Shown here one piece after another: positions 5,266 through 11,362 of a DNA stretch of 11,531 bases; the first letter of the stretch is position 1, and each line of letters opens with the position of its first letter. The stretch is from Candidatus Kaiserbacteria bacterium RIFCSPLOWO2_01_FULL_54_13. Its GTDB lineage: Bacteria > Patescibacteriota > Minisyncoccia > Phycocordibacterales > UBA2100. The notes under the pieces were generated by a model that saw only the letters and a program-made list of their open reading frames with translations, ran no database searches and was not told the origin of the DNA. Location: NCBI GenBank assembly GCA_001781685.1, contig MFLZ01000002.1, forward strand, positions 1 through 11,531. Reading direction: 5' to 3'. Both the position numbers and the translations under genes were made by a program.

Positions 5266-6492
5266 CGAGGCTCGACTGTCCACCTCTTTTTGTAATTGGA
5301 AAATGATCTCTTCGACAAGGAAGGTGCCCACTTTGCCGGCACGGCCTTCGAGGGTCGCGGTCTTTGAGCTCACTTCTTCATCGCCGATTACGAGGAAGTA
5401 GGGAACTTTTTGTATTTTTGCTACGCGTATGCGTTTGCCAAGGGAATCAGTAGCATGAAGTTCTGTTCGTATGCCAGCCGCGTTTAGTTCTCTTGCGACA
5501 TTCTCAGCGTGAGGGAGATGTTTTTCTGAAACAGCCAGCACCATCACTTGGATTGGCGAAAGCCAGAGGGGGAGCTTGCCTTCGAGGTGTTCGAGAATAA
5601 CCGAGAGGAAGCGCTCAATCGAACCCATAATTGCGGCATGGATCATCACGATGCGCTCTTTTTCGCCTTTTTCGTTCACGCACGTGAGGTCAAACCGCTC
5701 GGGCATGTTCATGTCGAGCTGAATCGTCGCGACCTGCCAGTCGCGCCCGAGGGAATCCTTCGCCATGAAGTCGAGTTTGGGGCCGTAGAAGGCGGCTTCG
5801 CCGATTCCTTCTGATGTTTCAGCGCCTTTTTCCTCCGCGATAGCGCGGAGTATGTCTTCTGCGACCTTCCACTTCTTTTTGTCGCCGAGGTATTTTTCGG
5901 ACTGTTTCGGGTCGTGGAAGGAGAGGCGGATCGTGAGCTCGAATCCGAAGGCTCCGTAGAATTCCTGGACGATGTCCCACACCTTGAGAAACTCTTCCTT
6001 GACTTGAGATTCCCGACAGAACGTGTGCGCGTCGTCTATGGTGATTGCGCGCACGCGCGAGAGGCCGTTGAGCTCTCCCGACTGTTCGTCGCGGTACATC
6101 ATGGTTGTCTCGCAGTAGCGTTGCGGCATTTCGCGATAGGAGTGCGGTCGGCGCGCGAATATTTGGATGTGGTGCGGACAGTTCATCGGCTTGAGGGCAA
6201 GTTCGTTGCCCTCGCGGCTTTTGATACGAAAGAGGTCGTCCTTAAATTTGTCCCAGTGCCCACTTGTTTCATAAAGTTCTTTCTTGGTGATGTGTGGAAT
6301 TCCTACTTTTTGATATCCGCGCTTTTGCCGAAGCTCCCACACGAAATCGTCTAGGAGGTTCCTAACAAGTGTTCCGCGCGGAGTCCAGAGGGGGAGGCCG
6401 GCGCCGACGACATCGGAAAAGACAAAAAGATCGAGCTCGCGCCCGAGGCGCTTGTGATCGTGCGCGCTTGCTTTGGATGGTTCTTCCGGCAT
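5263..6492 (-). CDS. thrS: Threonyl-tRNA synthetase, catalytic and anticodon-binding domains only (409 aa)
   Basis: It activates threonine with ATP and charges tRNA-Thr in the cytoplasm. This is a class II synthetase core: motif 1 around residues 33-50, motif 2 at 133-149 (YRDEQSGELNGLSRVRA) and motif 3 at 290-296 (GSIERFL). The zinc ligands known in ThrRS are present as C105 (MNCPHH), H156 (DDAHTFC) and H285 (IHAAIMGS). The C-terminal anticodon-binding domain spans about 310-405. Bacterial ThrRS is usually about 640 aa with TGS and editing domains of some 230 residues in front; here the protein begins at the catalytic domain (HDHKRLGRELDLF). This is not a missed start: the T-box terminator ends only about 20 nt upstream. 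The ATG at 6492 is preferred, with GGAA as weak RBS; a TTG at 6516 would lie in the terminator T-run. Ser-tRNA-Thr editing must be absent or supplied in trans. Transcribed from its own promoter with T-box control. Confidence 0.93.
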   Translation of the reverse strand: MPEEPSKASAHDHKRLGRELDLFVFSDVVGAGLPLWTPRGTLVRNLLDDFVWELRQKRGYQKVGIPHITKKELYETSGHWDKFKDDLFRIKSREGNELALKPMNCPHHIQIFARRPHSYREMPQRYCETTMMYRDEQSGELNGLSRVRAITIDDAHTFCRESQVKEEFLKVWDIVQEFYGAFGFELTIRLSFHDPKQSEKYLGDKKKWKVAEDILRAIAEEKGAETSEGIGEAAFYGPKLDFMAKDSLGRDWQVATIQLDMNMPERFDLTCVNEKGEKERIVMIHAAIMGSIERFLSVILEHLEGKLPLWLSPIQVMVLAVSEKHLPHAENVARELNAAGIRTELHATDSLGKRIRVAKIQKVPYFLVIGDEEVSSKTATLEGRAGKVGTFLVEEIIFQLQKEVDSRAS

Positions 6493-6510
6493 ACGTTGAT
6501 CGTTCCGAAC

Positions 6511-6558
6511 AAACAAAAACGCCCAAGTGAAGGCCCCTATGGGGCACTCACTAGGGCG
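6511..6558 (-). terminator. Regulated intrinsic terminator of the thrS T-box leader
   Basis: On the - strand a long hairpin combines three helices: CGCCC/GGGCG, AGTGA/TCACT and GCCCC/GGGGC (stem 6520-6558). It is followed by TTTTTGTTT (6511-6519). The 5' part of the stem (CGCCCTAGT) is also the 3' strand of the antiterminator, so the two structures exclude each other. Confidence 0.9.
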
Positions 6559-6721
6559 ATCTCACTTAAAACCGCGGTTCCACCTAGTTTTCCAGCTCCA
6601 GTTTTGAGTTTTAGAAACTCCTATTACCCAAAACTGGGGCTGGACGCTCGTTTCCTCGTCAGATTAGGCCTTTGCTCCCGCCTTCGGCAGGACTCCGGTT
6701 CGTAGCCGGAGCAATCTCTGA
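6520..6721 (-). ncRNA. T-box riboswitch leader controlling thrS
   Basis: A T-box leader senses uncharged tRNA and allows read-through when charging is low. Seen on the - strand: an AGGTGGAACCGCGG box (6572-6585), close to the T-box consensus, with the bulge TGGAACC (6576-6582). Antiterminator helix A1 pairs ACTAGG (6583-6588) with CCTAGT (6550-6555); A2 pairs GCG with CGC (6556-6558). The 3' strand of A1/A2 is reused by the terminator. A long Stem III hairpin (6592-6643, outer CCAGC/GCTGG) sits just upstream. Stem I candidate 6660-6720: base CAGA/TCTG plus TTGCTCC/GGAGCAA. The bulge TGGA would pair with a tRNA ending U-C-C-A. The Thr specifier codon could not be placed with confidence; ACG (6701-6703) and ACC (6697-6699) lie in the distal part. 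The antiterminator/terminator half is certain by inspection; the Stem I fold is tentative. Confidence 0.88.
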
Positions 6722-6728
6722 CACGCTC

Positions 6729-6756
6729 AATCTAGCGCATATTCTCGCGCTGTCAA
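6729..6756 (-). promoter_or_regulatory. Promoter of thrS / T-box leader
   Basis: On the - strand TTGACA (6751-6756), 16-nt spacer, TAGATT (6729-6734, 4/6). Transcription would start near 6722, just where the Stem I candidate begins. It sits immediately downstream of the terminator of the preceding - strand gene. Confidence 0.8.
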
Positions 6757-6763
6757 CCATCTA

Positions 6764-6807
6764 TAAAAAAACGAAGCGGCGGTCATCATGTCAGACATGA
6801 CCGCCGC
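6764..6807 (-). terminator. Intrinsic terminator after the 123-aa gene
   Basis: On the - strand GCGGCGGTCAT (6797-6807) pairs with ATGACCGCCGC (6776-6786), with a 10-nt loop. A seven-T run (6765-6771) follows after TTCG. It separates the 123-aa gene from thrS. Confidence 0.88.
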
Positions 6808-6819
6808 ACCTCGTGCTTG

Positions 6820-7191
6820 TCACGGGGTTCGCTGGAGAGATGCGTACGCATGATCGAACGCAGCTCTCGTACGGTTGCGCCGGATTCCAATGGAGATTGC
6901 GTGGCACATACGTAGGGCATGCGAGTGATCCTGTTCAACTTCCGTGCGGCATCGCTCTAGCCTGCTACTCACCATGGTCCGGATCGCTTCTGGATCAGTG
7001 GGCGCCTCGAAGAATGGGCCCTCATTAATGTTGAGGATGCGGCGCCATAGTTCGATGTCGAACGACGCAGCGCCGACCTCTTTGAGGACTTCGCGACAGA
7101 GCCGTTCGAAGAAAATCCTCTTCTCAGCTTCCAATAAATCATTCGCTTTCAGGTACAAGAGGGTATTTTCTGCTAGCGATAGCAGTGGCAT
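6820..7191 (-). CDS. Hypothetical 123-aa helical protein downstream of dnaE
   Basis: I recognise no family. It looks like a small soluble, mostly helical protein (SLAENTLLYLKANDLLEAEKRIFFERLCREVLKEVG...) with a central loop GPFFEAPTDPEA (58-69). A basic C-terminal half follows (SSRLERCRTEVEQDHSHALRMCHAISIGIRRNRTR). No signal peptide or membrane span. The ATG at 7191 is chosen because GGGAG lies 7 nt upstream; longer frames would run back into the 3' end of dnaE and give an Arg/Ser-rich N-terminus typical of a shadow frame. The dnaE stop is 64 nt upstream, so it may be cotranscribed with dnaE or use a weak promoter in the gap. A strong terminator follows the stop. Three scattered cysteines show no metal-site spacing. 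Confidence 0.65.
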   Translation of the reverse strand: MPLLSLAENTLLYLKANDLLEAEKRIFFERLCREVLKEVGAASFDIELWRRILNINEGPFFEAPTDPEAIRTMVSSRLERCRTEVEQDHSHALRMCHAISIGIRRNRTRAAFDHAYASLQRTP

Positions 7192-7223
7192 GTTGTCGCT
7201 CCCTGTTAAGACCAGCAGTCTTG

Positions 7224-7252
7224 CTTGTAACTTATTTTTTTGAGACTGTCCA
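7224..7252 (-). promoter_or_regulatory. Weak candidate promoter for the 123-aa gene
   Basis: On the - strand TGGACA (7247-7252, 5/6), 17-nt spacer, TACAAG (7224-7229, 4/6), just after the dnaE stop. Cotranscription with dnaE is an equally good explanation. Confidence 0.35.
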
Positions 7253-7255
7253 GCG

Positions 7256-10200
7256 CTAAAGTGCCTTCGCGCGTTCAATAACGAACGACGGTTCCCCGTT
7301 ACGTTCCGAAAACTTTCCTTTGACCGCGATGCATGCACCGGGAGCGAAGATGCCACCGTCCTCCTTGAGGACGCGGGGAAATGCAACGATTTCGATGCCG
7401 TCGGAGTAATCGGCGAGGCGGCCGAAGAGCATGCGCTCGCCGTTCTTGGTAAGAATGGGCTGCACTGTTTCGAGAAAGCCCGCGATGACTGTTTCGACGC
7501 CGCGCGGAAACTTTTCCTTGCCCGTCTTGATGTCCATGCGCTGGCGCGTCAATTTCTCTTTGTACTTGTCGAGAGGGTGGCCGGAGATGTAAAGGCCAAG
7601 AAGTTCCTTTTCCCACGCCAATCGTTGTTCCAGTGTCGCTTCCGCAGCTGCGGGCAGTCTGAGGACGGCCTGTGGTGAGCCAGTCGAACCAAACAAGGAG
7701 CCCTGATCCGAGGGCGTCTTCATGTGCTCGCGATGGTACTCGAGAAGGAGATCAATGTTTGCGAGCAGATTCCCTCGCTCCCCGATTTCGTCGAGCGCAC
7801 CGGACATTACGAGAGATTCGAGTTGCTTTCTGTTGAGATTCTTGTCGGGGACGCGCGAGAGGAAATCCGCGATGTCTTTGAATACTCCGTCTTTTTCTCT
7901 CGCTGCAATGATTGCGTCTGCGACGCCTGCACCGAAGTTCTTTATCGAATGTAGCCCAAATCGTATGTTCGACTTCGTAAGTCGTTCATCGGATGAACGA
8001 CTTACGAAGTCGTTCGTTGCTGCATCGGAGATGACGGTGAAATTGCCAAAGCTTTCATTCACACTTGGTGAGAGGACTTTAATTCCCATCCGTTTGCATT
8101 CTGCTACTGTCTCCGCGATTTTCTCGACGTCTCCAGCGTCTGCGGTGAGCAAGGCCGCCATGTAGTCGACAGGGAAATTCGCCTTCATGTAAGCCGTTTT
8201 GTAGGCAAGGTTGCCGTAGCTTGCCGCATGCGCTTTGTTAAATCCGTAGGCTGCGAAGGTTTCAATCTGCTCCCACAGTTGCTGCGCCGTCTCTTTTTTC
8301 ATGCCGCCCCCGACGCAGCCTTTGGTAAACTTCTCCTTCTGCGCACGCATCTCGGCAGGTATTTTCTTGCCCATCGCCCTGCGCAATTTGTCGGATTCGA
8401 GCCAACTGTAGCCGGCGAGTTTGACCGCGATTTCCAAGACGTCGTCTTGGTATGTGATAACGCCGTATGAATTCTTGAGGATCGGCTCCATGCGCGGATC
8501 GAGATACTTCACGAGCTTCGGATTCTTCTTGCGCTCTATGTAGGCCGGGATGAACGCCATGGGGCCGGGGCGGTAGAGCGCGACCATCGCGTTCAGGTCG
8601 TGAACCGTCGAAGGCTCGAGATCGGTGAGGTAGCTCGTCATGCCCCCGCCCGCGAGCTGGAAGACCCCGTGCGTTTCGCCGCGGGAGAGCATCGAATAAG
8701 TTTTATTGTCATCAAGAGGCAGGCGATCGAGGTCGATCTCTGTGCCGAGTCGCTCGCGCACGCGCGCGACTGAATCGGCGAGGACCGAGAGGTTGGTTAG
8801 ACCGAGAAAGTCAAACTTAAGAAGGCCCGCGTCTTCGACTGCGTGCATGTCGTACTGAGTAATCACTTTTCCGCCTTTCGGATCGAGCTGTATGGGCACG
8901 TAGTCTGTGACAGGAGTAGGTGCGATGACGACGCCTGCGGCGTGCACACCGACGTGCCGCGCGTTGCCTTCGATTTTCTGCGCGAGATCGAGAACCTCGC
9001 GGCTTGCGGCGTCACTTTCATACACTTGCTTGAGCTCGGGGACGCTCTCGAGCGAACTTTTTATCGAGACCGGGAAGCCTTGTTTGCCAAAAGGAATGAG
9101 TTTCGCGATAGTGTCGCCCAAGCTATATGGATGGCCCAAGGCACGCGCGACGTCGCGGACGGCCGCGCGCGCCATCATTGTGCCGAAGGTGCCGATCTGG
9201 GCCACTTTGTCTTCTCCGTATTTCGCCCTGACGTAGTCGATGAGCTCGTCACGCCTGTCGTCTGCGAGATCCATGTCGATGTCGGGAGGCGATGGCCGCT
9301 CGGGGTTTAAGAAGCGCTCGAAGGGGAGCTGGTACTCGAGGGGATTCACGGTCGTGATGCCGCAGAGGTAGGAGACTAGTGAGCCTGCCACAGAGCCGCG
9401 AGTGTTGGTGAGAATGCCTTTTGCGCGCGCTTCGCGCAGAAGGTCTGCGACGACGAGGAAATACGGCGCGAAGCCCTTCTTCCCGATGGTCGAGAGTTCG
9501 TATTGTGCCCTCTCCTGCGCCTCTTTGTTTTTCTTGACGTTTCTCTCTGTGAATCCTGCTTCCACGAGCACCTCGAGCTCCTTGTCAGGCGAACTTCCCG
9601 TGGGAATAGGAAAGGTGGGGAAGACCCACGAGCCGAGTTTGAGCTCGAGGCTGCACTCGTCTGCGATATTGGCGGAGTTCTCAAGCGCCTCCGGGAGATT
9701 AGCGAAGAGTTCTTCCATGCGCGCGCGCGGAATGAACGAAAAATCGCGCGGCGCATTCTCAGCATCTCGATTGAGCGTGCTGCCGGTGCGGATTTTATTC
9801 ACGAGGTCGCACGCGAGCGAATCATCGGAAGCGAGGTAGTAGACGTCGTGCGCCGCCACAAGCGGGAGGCCGATACTTTGCGCGCGCGCGATCACGTCCT
9901 GCATCTGCTCTTCGTGATCGTGTATTTCGGGGTGCCGTGTTATCTCGACGTAACATCCGCCAGCTGGCGGATCGCCAAACATCTTTTTGTGCCAATGCAT
10001 TATTTCCTCCGCTCGTGCCGCGGAGCCATGGCGTATCGCGTGCGCGTGCTCGCCGCCGTACGAGGGAAGAATCGCGATGAGGCCATCGCGATAGCGCTCG
10101 ATGAGCTCTCGATCGATACGAGGACGGTAATAGAATCCTTCGAGGTGCGCCTTGGAGACGAGTTGTATGAGGTTGCGATACCCCGCTTCGTTCTTTGCAA

Positions 10201-10477
10201 GAAGCACGAGGCGCGAGGTCTGATCGTCCACGCGGTGCTCCTTCTGCGTGCGCGAGCGCGGCGCCACGTGGAAATCGACGCCGATGATCGGCTTTACACT
10301 CATCTCCCTGCACGCTTTATAAAACTCGATGGCGCCGTAGAGGTTGCCGTTGTCGGTAAGCGCGAGCGCACGCTGTCCATCCCTCGCCGCCGCCGCGACG
10401 AGCTCCGAAATTTTCGGGATCGCCTCAAGCAGCGAATAGTGACTATGGGTATGAAGGTGTACGAACTCGGGCTTCAT
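7256..10477 (-). CDS. dnaE: DNA polymerase III alpha subunit, DnaE type (1073 aa)
   Basis: The main replicative polymerase, extending primers at the fork. N-terminal PHP domain about 5-220 (HLHTHSHYS, then KAHLEGFYYRPRID at 109-122). The polymerase palm has RGSVAGSL (360-367), PDIDMD with catalytic aspartates D401 and D403, and KFDFLGLTNL with D556. Finger and HhH regions follow (YRPGPM, AYGFNKAHAASYG). A clamp-binding motif QGSLF sits at 925-929, then a C-terminal OB fold about 995-1050. The length is a little short for DnaE (often about 1150). Two oddities: several PHP metal ligands are replaced (see findings), and residues 822-836 are encoded by a palindromic insertion. The ATG at 10477 gives the expected start (FVHLHTHSHYS); no Shine-Dalgarno sequence is visible and the promoter could not be assigned. 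It is divergent from rnhB across a 179-nt gap carrying two repeat hairpins. Confidence 0.96.
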   Translation of the reverse strand: MKPEFVHLHTHSHYSLLEAIPKISELVAAAARDGQRALALTDNGNLYGAIEFYKACREMSVKPIIGVDFHVAPRSRTQKEHRVDDQTSRLVLLAKNEAGYRNLIQLVSKAHLEGFYYRPRIDRELIERYRDGLIAILPSYGGEHAHAIRHGSAARAEEIMHWHKKMFGDPPAGGCYVEITRHPEIHDHEEQMQDVIARAQSIGLPLVAAHDVYYLASDDSLACDLVNKIRTGSTLNRDAENAPRDFSFIPRARMEELFANLPEALENSANIADECSLELKLGSWVFPTFPIPTGSSPDKELEVLVEAGFTERNVKKNKEAQERAQYELSTIGKKGFAPYFLVVADLLREARAKGILTNTRGSVAGSLVSYLCGITTVNPLEYQLPFERFLNPERPSPPDIDMDLADDRRDELIDYVRAKYGEDKVAQIGTFGTMMARAAVRDVARALGHPYSLGDTIAKLIPFGKQGFPVSIKSSLESVPELKQVYESDAASREVLDLAQKIEGNARHVGVHAAGVVIAPTPVTDYVPIQLDPKGGKVITQYDMHAVEDAGLLKFDFLGLTNLSVLADSVARVRERLGTEIDLDRLPLDDNKTYSMLSRGETHGVFQLAGGGMTSYLTDLEPSTVHDLNAMVALYRPGPMAFIPAYIERKKNPKLVKYLDPRMEPILKNSYGVITYQDDVLEIAVKLAGYSWLESDKLRRAMGKKIPAEMRAQKEKFTKGCVGGGMKKETAQQLWEQIETFAAYGFNKAHAASYGNLAYKTAYMKANFPVDYMAALLTADAGDVEKIAETVAECKRMGIKVLSPSVNESFGNFTVISDAATNDFVSRSSDERLTKSNIRFGLHSIKNFGAGVADAIIAAREKDGVFKDIADFLSRVPDKNLNRKQLESLVMSGALDEIGERGNLLANIDLLLEYHREHMKTPSDQGSLFGSTGSPQAVLRLPAAAEATLEQRLAWEKELLGLYISGHPLDKYKEKLTRQRMDIKTGKEKFPRGVETVIAGFLETVQPILTKNGERMLFGRLADYSDGIEIVAFPRVLKEDGGIFAPGACIAVKGKFSERNGEPSFVIERAKAL
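7970..8012. repeat. Perfect 43-bp palindrome inserted in frame in dnaE
   Basis: Two 21-nt arms (7970-7990 and 7992-8012) are exact reverse complements around one central base (7991). The core arm is GACTTCGTAAGTCGTTCAT (7971-7989). Each arm also holds a smaller palindrome (CGACTT-CGT-AAGTCG, 7970-7984, and its mirror). It encodes NDFVSRSSDERLTKS (residues 822-836), between the conserved NESFGNFTV and IRFGLHSIKNFG blocks of DnaE, where other DnaE proteins, as I recall them, have a short variable turn. Confidence 0.9.
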
Positions 10478-10499
10478 ACCAAAGGCGAATGAGTGCCTG

Positions 10500-10534
10500 C
10501 CCCGTAGCCAACGCGAAGCGTTGTGGTACCGGGG
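10500..10534. repeat. Dispersed hairpin repeat, copy B (CGTAGCC-AAC-GCGAAGC)
   Basis: CAACGC (10509-10514) and GCGTTG (10518-10523) pair around GAA. Outer pairs GTA/TAC and CCCC/GGGG extend the hairpin to 10500-10534. The core CGTAGCC...GCGAAGC (10503-10519) matches copies A and C. Confidence 0.6.
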
Positions 10535-10575
10535 TGGAGATGAACAAAATCAGTTGTCATAATGCGCGCGCTTGT

Positions 10576-10600
10576 CCCGCCGTAGCTTTAGCGAAGGCGG
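10576..10600. repeat. Dispersed hairpin repeat, copy C (CGTAGCT-TTA-GCGAAGG)
   Basis: CCGCC (10577-10581) pairs with GGCGG (10596-10600) around CGTAGCTTTAGCGAAGG. Same core and spacing as copy B about 75 nt away, in the dnaE-rnhB divergent gap. Confidence 0.6.
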
Positions 10601-10641
10601 ACGACATGTTGGTAGTATACACCCGTGTTTTTTCACAGCCT

Positions 10642-10650
10642 TGCTATCAT
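10642..10650 (+). promoter_or_regulatory. Putative extended -10 promoter directly before rnhB
   Basis: TGC-TATCAT (TGn plus 5/6 match), ending 6 nt before the GTG start at 10657. No usable -35 is seen. An alternative extended -10 (TGT-CATAAT, 10555-10563) further upstream would give a leader of about 90 nt through repeat copy C. Confidence 0.45.
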
Positions 10651-10656
10651 GAGATT

Positions 10657-11268
10657 GTGAAATTTCTCATAGGAGTGGACGAGGCGGGGCGGGGGCCACT
10701 CGCGGGGCCGGTTGCCATCGGGGCGGTGATGGTGCCGAAAAAGTTTGATGTTCTGAAAATGTTTCCGGACGTGAAAGATTCGAAGTTACTCTCACCGAAA
10801 AAGCGCGAAGAGATTTACGAGGAAGTTGTCGCGCGAACAAAGGCAGGCGAGATGCGATTTTGCGTGCGATTTACCGAACATACTTTTATCGATGCATATG
10901 GAATAACGAGAGCGGTGCGCCGGGCCGTCCAGAGGAGCGTGAGCAATCTCGTCCCTCGACACGGCTCGGGGCAGGCACCGTCGCCGCAAAACGTGCATGT
11001 GTTTTTGGACGGCCTTCTCTACGCTCCGAGTAAGTATGAGCAGGAAACCATCATTCATGGCGATGTGCTCGTGCCTCTGATTTCTCTCGCGTCTGTTGTT
11101 GCGAAGGTACGGCGCGATAGGCTTATGATTAGTCTCTCGAATAAATTTCCGAGTTATGGATTCGAGACGCACAAAGGATATGGGACCGAGCGGCACCGAG
11201 CGGCTTTGAGAGAGTTCGGACTTTGCGAAATTCATCGGGTGACGTATTGCACGAGCCTTCTTAAGTAA
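10657..11268 (+). CDS. rnhB: Ribonuclease HII (203 aa)
   Basis: It cleaves the RNA strand of RNA/DNA hybrids and single ribonucleotides in DNA, supporting primer removal and ribonucleotide repair. Motifs: IGVDEAGRGPLAGPV (5-19) with catalytic D8 and E9; DSKLLSPKKRE (41-51); FLDG with D118; ASVVAKVRRDRLM with D154; and the C-terminal GFETHKGYGTERH (168-180) and IHRVTYC. The four acidic residues of the type 2 RNase H site are all present, and the length is normal for the family. The frame stays open upstream to about 10489, but family proteins begin at '(M)xxxIGVDEAGRG', so the GTG at 10657 is chosen; the extra upstream residues would be encoded by repeat copies B and C. No Shine-Dalgarno sequence; a -10-like box 6 nt upstream suggests a leaderless mRNA. 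Head-to-head with dnaE, a sensible partner in replication. Confidence 0.93.
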   Translation: MKFLIGVDEAGRGPLAGPVAIGAVMVPKKFDVLKMFPDVKDSKLLSPKKREEIYEEVVARTKAGEMRFCVRFTEHTFIDAYGITRAVRRAVQRSVSNLVPRHGSGQAPSPQNVHVFLDGLLYAPSKYEQETIIHGDVLVPLISLASVVAKVRRDRLMISLSNKFPSYGFETHKGYGTERHRAALREFGLCEIHRVTYCTSLLK

Positions 11269-11272
11269 TGAT

Positions 11273-11337
11273 CAATTTTCAACTTCCAATTAATTCTCAA
11301 CTTCAAAATTGACTGAAAATTGGGTCTTGAAAATTGG
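11273..11337. repeat. AT-rich inverted/direct repeats between rnhB and rpmF
   Basis: CAATTTTCA (11273-11281) is the reverse complement of TGAAAATTG at 11314-11322 and again at 11328-11336. CCAATT (11286-11291) is also complementary to AATTGG (11332-11337). The result is a foldable AT-rich stretch that may end rnhB transcription. The second TGAAAATTG overlaps the rpmF -35 box. Confidence 0.6.
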
Positions 11338-11355
11338 AAATTCCTGCAGTATACT
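11327..11355 (+). promoter_or_regulatory. Promoter of rpmF, apparently leaderless
   Basis: TTGAAA (11327-11332, 5/6), 17-nt spacer, TATACT (11350-11355, 5/6). The ATG follows after 7 nt, where transcription itself should begin. GAAGG lies only 2 nt before the ATG, too close for a normal Shine-Dalgarno interaction. Confidence 0.75.
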
Positions 11356-11362
11356 GAAGGCT

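Noticed and set aside
6490..6516. TTG start for ThrRS at 6516
   Set aside because: It lies in the T-run of the T-box terminator without room for a ribosome binding site; the ATG at 6492 gives the expected catalytic-domain start.
6677..6711. tRNA-like T-arm (CCGG-TTCGTAG-CCGG) on the + strand
   Set aside because: The T-loop lacks the conserved A58, no acceptor, anticodon or D arm can be built, and the region is explained by the T-box leader on the other strand.
7192..7386. Extension of the 123-aa protein into the dnaE 3' end
   Set aside because: It would overlap dnaE by 131 nt with shadow-like composition; the ATG at 7191 has a well-placed GGGAG.
9503..10492. 329-aa open frame on the + strand opposite dnaE
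   Set aside because: It lies wholly antisense to the conserved PHP and polymerase region of dnaE; long antisense frames are common in GC-rich genes, and it has no recognisable domain.
10489..10656. N-terminal extension of RNase HII by 56 residues
   Set aside because: The extension is encoded by two repeat hairpins and is absent from the family; the GTG at 10657 fits the conserved start.
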